Assembly (NCBI GenBank): GCA_947178245.1
Contig: CAMWXO010000002.1
Location: 1 to 35,165 of the forward strand
DNA length: 35,165 nucleotides
Origin: an uncultured Porphyromonadaceae bacterium
Lineage (GTDB): Bacteria; Bacteroidota; Bacteroidia; Bacteroidales; Muribaculaceae
Direction of reading: 5' to 3'
The notes under the pieces were generated by a model that saw nothing but the letters and a program-made list of their open reading frames with translations, made no database searches and had not been told where the DNA came from. Each line of letters begins with the position of its first letter. Position 1 is the stretch's first letter. A program made the translations under genes and the position numbers. Shown here in pieces: positions 14,676 to 23,000 of this stretch.

Positions 14676-14706
14676 CAGGCCCCGATTCATGAGTCGGGGC
14701 CTGTTT
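14676..14706 (+). terminator. Intrinsic terminator of the glycosidase operon
   Basis: CAGGCCCCGA (14676-14685) pairs perfectly with TCGGGGCCTG (14694-14703) around an eight-base loop, followed by TTT. It begins six bases after the GH95 stop and sits exactly between convergent genes, so it may also serve the opposite strand, though the T run there is poor. Confidence 0.8.
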
Positions 14707-14709
14707 CTG

Positions 14710-16935
14710 TCAATTGCGGCGATTTTCCACATCGTCGTTCGAGATGCTTTTGTCGGTCTTTTTCACCTGAGCCCTGAGATTTCCGAAGCGGTAACTTATC
14801 TGTATGCCCCAGTCGTTTGAGTTTCCGTAGCTGTACGATTTCGAGTAGCCTGTGTAGCCCATGTTGTCGGGTATGCTTTCAAAGACTCTGGCTTTCCGGC
14901 CGAAGGGATTGTTGATGGAGAGGCGTATCGAGAGCCGCTTTTCCTTGAGCATGGACTTCTGAAGGGTAAATCCGTAATATGCCTGACTTGCGAAATCGAA
15001 CTTTGAGTGTCCGTAGAGGCTCGGGGTGGAGACATAACTGTTGAGATAGCCCGTGAGGGTCAGATCCCAGGGGAGTTGCTGTCGCACCCTGATGTAGCCG
15101 TAGCCGCCCCATCCGTGAGAAGATATATTGAGCGATGGATTGGAGATGTGGGCGTAATTCAAGTTGGCGTTAAGCATGAAAGAAGTCTTGCTCCAGGGGG
15201 TATAGTCCATCCAGAGGGCGATGTTGAACCATTTGTTGTGTCCGGAGTTGGCATATCCGCTCCTTACGATATCGCCGGGGAGAAGTTCCTGCACTGCTAT
15301 CACGGCGTTGTTGATGAAACTATAGGATGTGCCCAGATCAAGATTGAAATTTCTGCTGATATGATTATAATTAAGGTTTATCGACTGATGCCGTGATGAC
15401 TCCAGGTCAGGATTTCCGGATGAGATTGAAGTAGGCGATGATATCACTGCAGGGTTAAGCTGGCTTATTCCCGGACGGTTGATGCGGGTGGAATATCCGA
15501 GTTTAAGAGTGTGGGCATCATTGATGTTCCACGAAATTGCGGCATTGGGAACCCAGTCGGAGAGATTGACCGAGAATGGGTCGTTGCTCCCGTCGGGGTA
15601 TTTGGCGGAGAGATGGGAGTATTCATAGCGCAGACCGGCCCGGGCACCAAGCTTCTTCCAGTTGAGCCGATAGTCGAAATAGGCGGCGAGCACCTGAGTG
15701 TTGTGGGTGAAGTCGGAGTGACGTGTCTCCCAGTCGAAATAGTCCTGGTTATTGATCGAGTGGTTGTTGCGGTTGATGTATTTTGCACCCACGTCAAATT
15801 TATTGAAGTCATTGATCGGTCGCGTCCAGTCGAGCTGCCCTGTCTGTTCTATAAAGTCGAGTGTGAAGTCGTTGCGGATGCCCGAATATGCCACCGGCAT
15901 GTTTACCTCATTGTCATATTCCGTAAGATCATTCTGGGTCTGGTTGGTGGTGGATATCATATACGACAGCGTTATGTTCTCACCCTTCTTGCGCGTGGAG
16001 CGCTGCCAGTTGAGTCCTCCATCAAGATCAAAGTATCGGATAGGGTTCGAGAGCCGATGCGTGGAATATGAATAAATCATGTTGCCCGCGTCGTCATTCA
16101 TCTGTATGTGTCCGTTGGAGTCGGAGCGGAAGTTATATGTGTATCCGTTGAATTCTGCTGTAATCAGATTGAGCGTGTCAGGCTCAAAACTTCCTTCAAG
16201 ACCGAAATAGCCTACTTCTCCGCGGCTGCTTGAAGAAGATGACGATGAAATCTCGTTGCCAGAATCGGTGTATTTATACTTTGATTCATTCTCTGTTCTT
16301 GAGTATCGGTCGGTCTGCTTGTTATAGCCGCCATAGACCGACAGATTGACCTTGTCGAGTTGAGTCTGAAGCCAGAGATAGGGCGAAGGGAAGGCCAGTT
16401 GCTTAGAGTAGTTGAGGTTTGCGTTTCCCATCACTCCCTTTATGATTGTATTGCCCATGGTGACGATATTGAGGATTGCGGCCGTGCCTTCGGCGTCCTC
16501 TCTCGCGCCGGGATCGGTGATTACTTCTATTTTCTTAATCATCGATGCCGGGATTGACTTGAAGATATCCTTGGCGTTGCGGGTGAAGCTGCTGTTGGGG
16601 CGTCCGTTCTTATAGATCTTGAAATCGGTGGAGCCTTTGATCTTTATGGTGCCGTCTGGATCGACGCTCACGAGCGGCACTTTCTTCAGAATCTCATCAA
16701 GCTGTGAAGTCTTTGCGTCGGTGTCGGCCTGGACATCGTAGCCGATGCGGTCGATCTCTTTTGTGACGAGCGGCTTCTGAGCCGTAACGGTCACGGCATC
16801 GAGAAGATAGTCAAACTCATCGTCGGCAGATATTGAGTCGGTGGTTTCTTCCACTTGAACGGGATCGGCCGCTATACCCGGAAATGATACAGAAAAGGCG
16901 ATGGGGAGCAAAAAACTCTTCGCAAATCGTGTCAT
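14710..16935 (-). CDS. TonB-dependent-receptor-like outer membrane beta-barrel protein (OMP_b-brl family)
   Basis: The 741-residue protein starts at ATG 16935, giving signal peptide MTRFAKSFLLPIAFSVSFPGIAA; the frame opens earlier at 17001 but that extension is polar. A short plug follows (about 45-165: AVTVTAQKP, LDEILKKVPLVSVDPDG, IKKIEVITDPGAREDAEG, AAILNIVT), then a long barrel rich in alternating aromatic strands and ending GIQISYRFG. The terminal polar tail with SISNDD is typical of the Bacteroidota outer-membrane beta-barrel family. It lacks the N-terminal carboxypeptidase-regulatory-like domain of SusC proteins, and no SusD lies beside it, so it is probably not the glycan importer of the adjoining locus. 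Its ligand is unknown. It is transcribed toward the glycosidase operon and away from the HU gene. Confidence 0.85.
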   Translation of the reverse strand: MTRFAKSFLLPIAFSVSFPGIAADPVQVEETTDSISADDEFDYLLDAVTVTAQKPLVTKEIDRIGYDVQADTDAKTSQLDEILKKVPLVSVDPDGTIKIKGSTDFKIYKNGRPNSSFTRNAKDIFKSIPASMIKKIEVITDPGAREDAEGTAAILNIVTMGNTIIKGVMGNANLNYSKQLAFPSPYLWLQTQLDKVNLSVYGGYNKQTDRYSRTENESKYKYTDSGNEISSSSSSSSRGEVGYFGLEGSFEPDTLNLITAEFNGYTYNFRSDSNGHIQMNDDAGNMIYSYSTHRLSNPIRYFDLDGGLNWQRSTRKKGENITLSYMISTTNQTQNDLTEYDNEVNMPVAYSGIRNDFTLDFIEQTGQLDWTRPINDFNKFDVGAKYINRNNHSINNQDYFDWETRHSDFTHNTQVLAAYFDYRLNWKKLGARAGLRYEYSHLSAKYPDGSNDPFSVNLSDWVPNAAISWNINDAHTLKLGYSTRINRPGISQLNPAVISSPTSISSGNPDLESSRHQSINLNYNHISRNFNLDLGTSYSFINNAVIAVQELLPGDIVRSGYANSGHNKWFNIALWMDYTPWSKTSFMLNANLNYAHISNPSLNISSHGWGGYGYIRVRQQLPWDLTLTGYLNSYVSTPSLYGHSKFDFASQAYYGFTLQKSMLKEKRLSIRLSINNPFGRKARVFESIPDNMGYTGYSKSYSYGNSNDWGIQISYRFGNLRAQVKKTDKSISNDDVENRRN

Positions 16936-16957
16936 GCAGTAATATTTTGGGTTATGT

Positions 16958-16973
16958 TTAAAAAATTTTTTAA
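16958..16973. promoter_or_regulatory. Perfect AT palindrome upstream of the outer-membrane barrel gene
   Basis: TTAAAAAATTTTTTAA is a 16-base perfect palindrome 23 bases upstream of the barrel gene's start codon. It could be a protein-binding site, a bent promoter element or chance in an AT-rich spacer. The 16936-17190 spacer otherwise holds divergent promoter space and no clear gene. Confidence 0.3.
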
Positions 16974-17156
16974 TACTATAATGTAGACGAAGATAATGCA
17001 TAGTTAGATACTACTTGATAGAGATTTTATGTTTTATTAACATTTGTTGTCATATTTATACCGAATTTTTGGAAATTTGATACGGCGCATGGCTACAAAT
17101 ACTGAGAATTTTGAATTTTTTTTGTTAGTCTTAATGATAGTTCTCGATTTTTTTTG

Positions 17157-17164
17157 TAATTTTG
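17157..17164 (+). promoter_or_regulatory. Bacteroides-type -7 element for the HU-like gene
   Basis: TAATTTTG matches TAnnTTTG and lies 26 bases before the HU start codon. A matching TTTG at the usual distance upstream is absent; the nearest (17121-17124) is too far away. Confidence 0.5.
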
Positions 17165-17190
17165 CATCCGAAATCAAGAAATCCAAAGAT

Positions 17191-17469
17191 ATGACAAAAG
17201 CAGAAATCGCTACTGAAATAGCAAAGACTACAGGTATCAGCAAGGACGCTGTGGTGACCGTGATCGAACAGTTCATGGCAGTGGTTAAAGACAGCCTCGC
17301 TGCAGGAGAGAACGTATATCTTCGTGGCTTCGGTTCCTTCATCATCAAGGAAAGAGCAGAGAAGACTGCACGCAACATCAGCAAGAATACCGCTGTCGTT
17401 ATTCCGGCCCACAACATTCCGGCATTCAAGCCGGCTCCTGACTTTAAGGAAAAGGTTGCAAAACTCTGA
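17191..17469 (+). CDS. HU/IHF-family DNA-binding protein
   Basis: The 92-residue protein begins MTKAEIATEIAKTTGISKDAV and has the HU core signature VYLRGFGSFIIKERAEKTARN followed by a dimer-arm and C-terminal IPAFKPAPDFKEKV. HU proteins bind DNA without strong sequence preference, bend it and help organise the nucleoid. The length fits the family. The frame is open back to 17044, but that extension is rich in Phe and Leu, spans the promoter and would add about 50 non-HU residues, so ATG 17191 is preferred. The arm has RNISKNTAVVIPAHN where many HU proteins have the RNPxTG pattern, as in several Bacteroidota paralogues. The gene is monocistronic with its own terminator and is divergent from the outer-membrane gene. 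Confidence 0.93.
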   Translation: MTKAEIATEIAKTTGISKDAVVTVIEQFMAVVKDSLAAGENVYLRGFGSFIIKERAEKTARNISKNTAVVIPAHNIPAFKPAPDFKEKVAKL

Positions 17470-17515
17470 TCCGGATTGTCGGATAAACGTGCCTAAAGAC
17501 TGAATCTAAAGATTT

Positions 17516-17548
17516 AGGGGTGAATTCCATGCGGGATTCACCCCTTTG
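17516..17548 (+). terminator. Intrinsic terminator of the HU-like gene
   Basis: AGGGGTGAATTCC (17516-17528) pairs with GGGATTCACCCCT (17533-17545) around ATGC, with one G-T wobble, and is followed by TTTG. It lies 46 bases after the stop codon. Confidence 0.8.
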
Positions 17549-17564
17549 TAGTTTCACCTGCGTG

Positions 17565-17610
17565 AAAAAAGTATGGTGCAGACGCGGTGTGAGAGCCGGC
17601 TGCACCATAC
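17565..17610 (-). terminator. Intrinsic terminator of the six-hairpin glycosidase gene
   Basis: Read on the minus strand, GTATGGTGCAG (from 17610) pairs perfectly with CTGCACCATAC (to 17571) across an 18-base loop and is followed by six T residues (17570-17565). It lies about 31 bases after the stop of the minus-strand gene, back to back with the HU terminator. Confidence 0.85.
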
Positions 17611-17641
17611 TGATTATTGTAGGGCTGAATGCGGTGAACGC

Positions 17642-19810
17642 TCACTCGCTCTTCACAAGCCTTATTCCGTAGGCTTTGGCGTGATTGGTGGTAAGGTTCA
17701 TGTTCTCGTCTTCAGGACGGAAATCGAGCGTTACGGTATGCTTGCCGGCCTTGAGGTGTGTCTTCACGGAATTCGACCATCCCAAGTCATCCCAGTTACC
17801 GCTGCCGCGCTGAGGCATCACTATGGTGCCGGCTCTCTTTTTGTCTACTGATAAGGTGCGTACGGCGCATTTGTTTTCAGTGTTTACCGGCCCGTTGCCG
17901 TTGGCATATCTCACCGATATGAAATAGTCTCCGTCCTCGTCCACTTCCACCGGGATGTCGAGCCTGGTCTTCTTGTCGAGATCTTTGGGCGAGAAATCCA
18001 CAGCCGTTGCCTTTCGGGTGCTTCGCGGTTCGGAGGCGAAACCCTCCACTCCCTCGCCGGATACTCCTATCACCTGATATTCGCCAGGTTCGGAAGCGTC
18101 AAACGTTGTGGCATGCGTGCGTGCTATCTCGTTTCCGTCCTTGAGCACTATATACTCTCCGATATATTCAATCGGATTCCAGTGCAGTTCTGTGCCTTCG
18201 AGCCATGCTATAGGCGTCAGGGGCGCGGAGATATGCGGTCTGTGGTTCACTTTGGCGGGAGCGATGCGGTTGTCGGCCATTTCTATCTCGATGCTTAGCT
18301 TGCCTTTCGCTTCCGAAGCCTTGATGAAAGGCTGTTGAGGTTTGCCGTTCACCTTGAAGCTTTTTATGCGGTCGCCGTAGCCGCTGACAGTGATGTCGAG
18401 AGTGGCGCCGCGATAGGGAAATCCTTCGAGAGTGCGGGTTGCGGCCAAAGCTTCTGGCACGAATGGATGGAATGCCAGACCATCTTTCATGAAGTCGATT
18501 CCGAAGAGTATCTTGTGGGTGATGGCGAGATTGCCGCTCAGGCACCACAGCATGTTGGAGGAGTTGAGTTCGGTGGCGATGTCGCCGTTTTCGAGATTGA
18601 AGTTCTCCTTGTTGGTGCAGAAAAGAGCCGCGGGCCGGAACACTGATCCGATAGCCTCTATCACTCCCTGCTCATTGCCGGCCTTCGCGTTGGCGAGGCC
18701 CCACCATGCGCCCACCCAGGGCCATAGCGCTTTATTGTGGTAAGCCGGAATGTCGGCTATGGAAGGATAGAAGATCGCCGCGCCGAAGGGGGTGGTGGGA
18801 TTACTTTCGGTGATGGTGCGGGCGCGCTCGGCCGGCGCCACATCCCACATTATCGCAAGTGACTCGCCCAGAGTCTCGGCACGCGGATTGGATATTAGAT
18901 TGTCGCGGCCGTAGCGATACATCGCGTAGTAGCCCTTGTCGTCGAGCCAGAGCCGCGAGTTGATGGCATCCGCTATCCTGTCGGCCTCCGCGAAAGCCTC
19001 CTGAGCCTCGCGCTTGTGTCCTAAAATCTCGGCTGCCTCGCCCAGAACCCGCCAGGCCTGTGCGTGAACCACCGAGGTGGAAAGTGTCTCTGACGAATAT
19101 ATATCGGCACACTGCATCCATCTTGGATGACTCTGCTCGCGCCAGTCGATGAACGAGGTCTCACCGCGCACGAGTCCGCTTTCGGTGTCGTAAAGAGCGG
19201 CACGGTCGGTCTCGAGCGAGCGCTTCATGATTGGATAGATATATTCGAGCCATTGCCGGTCGCCGGTCACCTTGTAGACTTCCCATGCCGCCACGCACCA
19301 TATCTCGCGGTCGGTAGATACGGGCCACGCGCCCCCGCTGCCGGTGTCCTGGATGATGCGGCCGAGACTGTCTACCTTCTTCATGAGCGAGATCTTCGAG
19401 GCCTCGGGCTGCATGTAGGCCATGCTGAGCAGAATTGAGTAGGAGACATCGCGTGTCCAGACTCCCGCCCATTCCTTGCCGGTGCGTAGGGTAGTGTCGG
19501 GCTCCACGGCATTGACCATCTCATCGAGCCCCATATTGTAGATGGCCTCGTGCAGGCGGTTGGGTGTGGTCAGCTTCGGATACGAACTTATATCATTTTT
19601 CAGTTTCCACTGCTTGTCGATGCCCATATAGTAGCCGGGTTGTGCGGAATAGGTGGAGATGATCTCATCAGATGAGGGTGCGGTGGCCATGAAGACTCCC
19701 TGCGTGATGGTGTCGCCATGCCAGGTGTAGGCATCGGTCTGCACTATGGCTTGTGCGCCACAGGCAAGTGTGCATGCCGCTATGAGTGTGGTCAGGATGT
19801 TTTTCTTCAT
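17642..19810 (-). CDS. Secreted six-hairpin (alpha/alpha)6 glycosidase with C-terminal Fn3-like and CBM-like modules; family not certain
   Basis: The 722-residue protein has a signal peptide (MKKNILTTLIAACTLACGAQA). A helical-barrel catalytic region spans roughly residues 70-470, with EWAGVWTRDVSYS (D121), GSGGAWPVSTDREIWC, PAYHNKALWPWVGAWW and a short beta cap. It resembles proteins annotated as alpha-L-rhamnosidase-like or glycogen-debranching-like six-hairpin glycosidases. An Fn3-like segment follows at about 520-595 (TELHWNPIEYIGEYIVLKDGNEIA) and a CBM6/35-like sandwich at about 600-720 (DGDYFISVRYANGNG and NWDDLGWSNSV). It probably removes a terminal sugar from a glycan in the periplasm or at the surface. 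Substrate cannot be read from sequence. It stands alone with its own promoter-like site and terminator, divergent from pyruvate kinase. Confidence 0.78.
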   Translation of the reverse strand: MKKNILTTLIAACTLACGAQAIVQTDAYTWHGDTITQGVFMATAPSSDEIISTYSAQPGYYMGIDKQWKLKNDISSYPKLTTPNRLHEAIYNMGLDEMVNAVEPDTTLRTGKEWAGVWTRDVSYSILLSMAYMQPEASKISLMKKVDSLGRIIQDTGSGGAWPVSTDREIWCVAAWEVYKVTGDRQWLEYIYPIMKRSLETDRAALYDTESGLVRGETSFIDWREQSHPRWMQCADIYSSETLSTSVVHAQAWRVLGEAAEILGHKREAQEAFAEADRIADAINSRLWLDDKGYYAMYRYGRDNLISNPRAETLGESLAIMWDVAPAERARTITESNPTTPFGAAIFYPSIADIPAYHNKALWPWVGAWWGLANAKAGNEQGVIEAIGSVFRPAALFCTNKENFNLENGDIATELNSSNMLWCLSGNLAITHKILFGIDFMKDGLAFHPFVPEALAATRTLEGFPYRGATLDITVSGYGDRIKSFKVNGKPQQPFIKASEAKGKLSIEIEMADNRIAPAKVNHRPHISAPLTPIAWLEGTELHWNPIEYIGEYIVLKDGNEIARTHATTFDASEPGEYQVIGVSGEGVEGFASEPRSTRKATAVDFSPKDLDKKTRLDIPVEVDEDGDYFISVRYANGNGPVNTENKCAVRTLSVDKKRAGTIVMPQRGSGNWDDLGWSNSVKTHLKAGKHTVTLDFRPEDENMNLTTNHAKAYGIRLVKSE

Positions 19811-19838
19811 TGTTTTTCGAGTCTAAGGTTATACGTTG

Positions 19839-19846
19839 CAAATTTA
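19839..19846 (-). promoter_or_regulatory. Bacteroides-type -7 element for the six-hairpin glycosidase gene
   Basis: On the minus strand TAAATTTG matches TAnnTTTG and ends 28 bases before the start codon. No clear TTTG lies at the usual -33 distance. Confidence 0.45.
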
Positions 19847-19959
19847 ATGAAAAATTTTTAATTAGACAGCAGTTTCGGTCACCTTTCATCTTGCAACCAT
19901 TTCAGTGGCGGGAACGTTGTAAATATAAAAGCACACTCAATATAAAACCTTATTCTGTT

Positions 19960-21381
19960 ATGAAGAAATTTACCAAGATAGTAGCCACTGTTTCAGATAA
20001 GAGATGCGACGTGGATTTCATCAGGTCGCTGGCCGAGGCCGGCGTAAATGTGGTCAGGATGAATTCGGCACATCTCGACTATGACGGATTCAAGAAAATA
20101 GTAGACAATACGCGGGCAGCAGACCCATCGCTGGCGATAATGATGGATACGAAAGGGCCCGAAATCCGCACCACGGTCACTGCCGACGGCAATCCCATCT
20201 CTTTCAGGCAGGGCGATGTGGTGGATATTGTAGGCGATCCTGCGGGCAAGACTTCCAAAGAGGTGATATATATGAATTATCCCGCTATCTCGAAGGTGCT
20301 TTCTTCCGGCTCACACATACTGATCGACGATGGTGAGCTCGACTTTGTGGTCACCGTCAGGGAAGGCGACCTGACAAGAGCCGTGGCCGTCAACGATGGT
20401 GTCTTAGGCTCGCGCAAGAGCGTGAATCTTCCGGGAATATGCGTGGATCTTCCCGCCGTGACGGAACGCGACCGCCGCAACATAGAGATAGGTGTGGAGC
20501 TTGGTGTAGACTTTATAGCGCATTCGTTCGTGCGTTCGGCAGCCGACGTGAAGGAGGTGCAGGACGTGCTCGACTCGCTCGGCGCCGACACAAAGATAAT
20601 ATCGAAGATCGAGAATCAGCAGGGTGTGGATAATTTCGACGAGATTCTGAAGGCCTGCTACGGCATCATGGTGGCGCGCGGCGACCTCGGGATAGAGGTG
20701 GCTCCGGAGAGGATCCCCGGCATCCAGAACAGCATGGTGAAGCGTTGCATCAAGGCCCACAAGCCTGTGATCGTGGCCACTCAGATGCTGCATTCCATGA
20801 TAGAGCATCCGCGTCCTACGCGAGCTGAGATCTCCGATGTGGCCAACGCAGTGTATCAGCGCGCCGACGCCATAATGCTGTCGGGGGAGACCGCCTACGG
20901 TAAATATCCTCTCGAGGCGGTGAAGACGATGGCGAGTGTGGCCCGCGAGGTTGAGGCCTCTCTCTATCTCAAGATGCCGGTGGAGCCCCTTATCGACAGC
21001 AACATCTCGTCGTTTCTCGCCCACGAGGCCGTGATGGCCGGCTCGGCAATCGGCACCAAGGCAATCTTCACCGATTCATATACAGGCACCATGACCCGCT
21101 TCATATCATCTTACAGAGGCAACAATCCGATCTACTCGATATGTCATAATCAGAGGGTCTACCGCTGGCTCGCGCTCAGTTTCGGAGTGATGACCTTCTT
21201 CGACGGGCCGGAGCAGAACGGGGGCGGGGAGCGCCATTCGGTGAACGCTGTGGAGAAACTTGTGGAGTCGGGCTTGATAGGACGCCACGACAGGATCGCC
21301 TACATCACCGGAACCCATAAGGGTGCCCGTGCTCTTGAGATACTCACTCCAAACGAGATACTGAAGGAACGGGAGTCCTGA
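19960..21381 (+). CDS. pyk: Pyruvate kinase
   Basis: The 473-residue protein from ATG 19960 (MKKFTKIVATVSDKRCD) is a full-length bacterial pyruvate kinase converting phosphoenolpyruvate and ADP to pyruvate and ATP, the last step of glycolysis. Family motifs occur in order: VVRMNSAH (substrate/nucleotide region), MDTKGPEIRT, ISKIENQQGVDNF (catalytic Lys and metal-binding Glu), MVARGDLGIEVAPERIP, the active-site helix around IVATQML, and AIMLSGETAYGKYP. The C-terminal regulatory domain is present. The open frame begins at 19786, but the extra 58 residues read through the divergent promoter region and do not resemble the family. The gene is single, with a strong terminator downstream. Confidence 0.96.
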   Translation: MKKFTKIVATVSDKRCDVDFIRSLAEAGVNVVRMNSAHLDYDGFKKIVDNTRAADPSLAIMMDTKGPEIRTTVTADGNPISFRQGDVVDIVGDPAGKTSKEVIYMNYPAISKVLSSGSHILIDDGELDFVVTVREGDLTRAVAVNDGVLGSRKSVNLPGICVDLPAVTERDRRNIEIGVELGVDFIAHSFVRSAADVKEVQDVLDSLGADTKIISKIENQQGVDNFDEILKACYGIMVARGDLGIEVAPERIPGIQNSMVKRCIKAHKPVIVATQMLHSMIEHPRPTRAEISDVANAVYQRADAIMLSGETAYGKYPLEAVKTMASVAREVEASLYLKMPVEPLIDSNISSFLAHEAVMAGSAIGTKAIFTDSYTGTMTRFISSYRGNNPIYSICHNQRVYRWLALSFGVMTFFDGPEQNGGGERHSVNAVEKLVESGLIGRHDRIAYITGTHKGARALEILTPNEILKERES

Positions 21382-21432
21382 CCCGGCCCGAAGGCACCGG
21401 GCATCGCCGGGCGAATATGATGATATTTGCAG

Positions 21433-21472
21433 TTGGAAAATTTCCGGAATAGGAAGTTTTCCAATTTTTTTT
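21433..21472 (+). terminator. Intrinsic terminator of pyruvate kinase
   Basis: TTGGAAAATTTCC (21433-21445) pairs with GGAAGTTTTCCAA (21452-21464) over 13 base pairs with one G-T wobble and a six-base loop, followed by eight T residues (21465-21472). Confidence 0.9.
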
Positions 21473-21474
21473 AT

Positions 21475-21482
21475 TATATTTG
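21475..21482 (+). promoter_or_regulatory. Bacteroides-type -7 element for the secreted YhcH-family gene
   Basis: TATATTTG matches TAnnTTTG and begins two bases after the pyruvate kinase terminator's T tract. It would start a leader of about 60 bases before ATG 21551. The terminator stem occupies the space where a -33 element would lie. Confidence 0.5.
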
Positions 21483-21550
21483 CAATCTCATTCCCTTGCC
21501 TGCGGACGAGGGGAGAGGCCTTATGACACAACCTGAACATCAATACTGAA

Positions 21551-22183
21551 ATGAAACTTGGAAAACTCTTACTCACTCTCTGCCTCTGTGCAGGGATATG
21601 GCCCGTTGCGGCCGAAGGCGTATATACCCGTGTGGTAGATGATGAGGCTAAGGTGGAATCCTCCCGCCGATGGATGGAATCCGGAGTGTGGCGAAACGGC
21701 TTCGGGGCTGCCTCCCCGCATTCTTCGGTCAATGCAGTGGATTTTTATGAACAATACTCTAAAAACAAGGAGCAGTGGGATGCCGTGTTCGGCTGGCTGC
21801 GCGATAATGACCTGCTCGCTGTCCCTGCCGGTAAGCAGACCATCGACGGCACTACGGTGACGGTGAGTGTGGAAGACAGCAGCAACCGTCCTTTCGGCAA
21901 GAGCAGATCGGAAAGCCATCGGCAGAAGATAGATCTTCAATATTGCGTCAAGGGCATCGAACGTTTCGGCATCCTCGATCATGAATCTTCCGCTCCCAAT
22001 TGTGAATACCGCCCCGACGTGATTCATTACGACTATGATCCGGAGAAAGTCCGGCTGTTCGACTCGTCGCCCGACAACTTCTTCATCTTCTTTCCGGAAG
22101 ATTGGCACATAGCCAAGATAGCCAATGATACAGACGATCAGGAAATCCGCGTCATAGTCTTCAAGATCGACTACGTGGAGTGA
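21551..22183 (+). CDS. YhcH/YjgK/YiaL family (DUF386) protein with signal peptide
   Basis: The 210-residue protein has a signal peptide (MKLGKLLLTLCLCAGIWPVAAEG). Its C-terminal half matches the YhcH/YjgK/YiaL beta-sandwich family: HRQKIDLQYCVKGIERFG followed by a YDPEKVRLFD segment and FFIFFPEDWHIAKIA with its conserved His, then VFKIDYVE. Known relatives, such as NanQ (sialic acid anomerase) and EbgC, act on free sugars and are usually cytosolic. Here the protein is apparently exported, and the first 90 residues beyond the signal are a less familiar extension. It is not in an operon with sugar genes; it lies between pyruvate kinase and a convergent regulator. A sugar anomerase or sugar-binding role is inference. 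Confidence 0.75.
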   Translation: MKLGKLLLTLCLCAGIWPVAAEGVYTRVVDDEAKVESSRRWMESGVWRNGFGAASPHSSVNAVDFYEQYSKNKEQWDAVFGWLRDNDLLAVPAGKQTIDGTTVTVSVEDSSNRPFGKSRSESHRQKIDLQYCVKGIERFGILDHESSAPNCEYRPDVIHYDYDPEKVRLFDSSPDNFFIFFPEDWHIAKIANDTDDQEIRVIVFKIDYVE

Positions 22184-22214
22184 TTATCAGCTCCGTCCCC
22201 GCTGTCAGGCTGTC

Positions 22215-23000
22215 TCAGATGTCATAGAACCGGTCGAGAAGCTCCCGGCGGTAAGATTTCGAGATCTTGATGTCTGTGATATTGTCGAGCGGCGGAAGAA
22301 GTTGCAGGTCGGTGGCGTTGATGATGCCCACATAGCGGACATTGACGATATATTGCTTGTGTGTCCTTACAAAGTCCGATCCATAGCCGAGTATGGACTC
22401 GGCCGTGGTCTGGCGCTTCAGGATGATGCGTTTGAGATTTGAGAATACGCATTCCCATATTTTCCTGTCGGACATATAGCGGAAATATACTATGTCGTCC
22501 GGATTCACGATGATCTTGGAGTTGGTCACCGACGTTATGGAAATCAATTTGGTCTTCTCGTGGCGCAGTGGGGACGACGAAATGCCGGTCGCATGAGTGC
22601 GGAGGCCTGCGGAGTCTGCATTCATGTTGAGATACCTGTTTATGACCACGTCGAGTTCCGAAGGAGCGAAAGGTTTCAGCAGAAAGTCGAACACTTTCAG
22701 CGAGAGGGCGTCGTGGATGTAGCGCTGATAGCAGGTGTGAAACACCACTCTCGTGCAAGCCGGAAGTTGATTTTCCTCATACCATGCCAGGCCGTTGCCT
22801 TCAGGAAACTCCATGTCAAGAAAGAGCAGATGAGGGCGGTGGAGCGCCACGAGGCGCTGGCCTTCGCGCAGAGTGGTCGCCATTGCGCAAAGTTCAGTGT
22901 CCGGCCTCCGTGTGAGCTCATCTGCGAGAAGCCGTGCGCTCGCCAGGTCATCGTCTATAATCAAGGCTTTTATCTTAGGCTCGGGAATCAGGTCTTTCAT
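22215..23000 (-). CDS. LytTR-type response regulator
   Basis: The 261-residue protein has an N-terminal receiver domain (about 10-125) with the acidic pair in IIDDD, phospho-acceptor D62 in LLFLDMEFPEG and the conserved Lys in FDFLLKPFAPSE. A C-terminal LytTR DNA-binding domain follows (about 150-258: DDIVYFRYMSDRK, FVRTHKQYIVNVRYVG, DIKISKSYRRELLDRF). LytTR regulators bind direct repeats upstream of target promoters. Its start codon overlaps the stop of the sensor kinase gene by ATGA, so the two are translationally coupled and very probably a cognate pair. Targets are not evident here. It converges with the YhcH-family gene with only 31 bp between them. Confidence 0.92.
   Translation of the reverse strand: MKDLIPEPKIKALIIDDDLASARLLADELTRRPDTELCAMATTLREGQRLVALHRPHLLFLDMEFPEGNGLAWYEENQLPACTRVVFHTCYQRYIHDALSLKVFDFLLKPFAPSELDVVINRYLNMNADSAGLRTHATGISSSPLRHEKTKLISITSVTNSKIIVNPDDIVYFRYMSDRKIWECVFSNLKRIILKRQTTAESILGYGSDFVRTHKQYIVNVRYVGIINATDLQLLPPLDNITDIKISKSYRRELLDRFYDI

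Noticed and set aside
14710-16935. SusC glycan importer of the adjacent PUL
   Set aside because: There is no carboxypeptidase-regulatory-like domain, no SusD gene next to it, the opposite orientation, and a shorter length than SusC proteins.
17044-17190. N-terminal extension of the HU-like protein
   Set aside because: It crosses the -7 element and adds residues unlike any HU family member; the 92-residue version is standard length.
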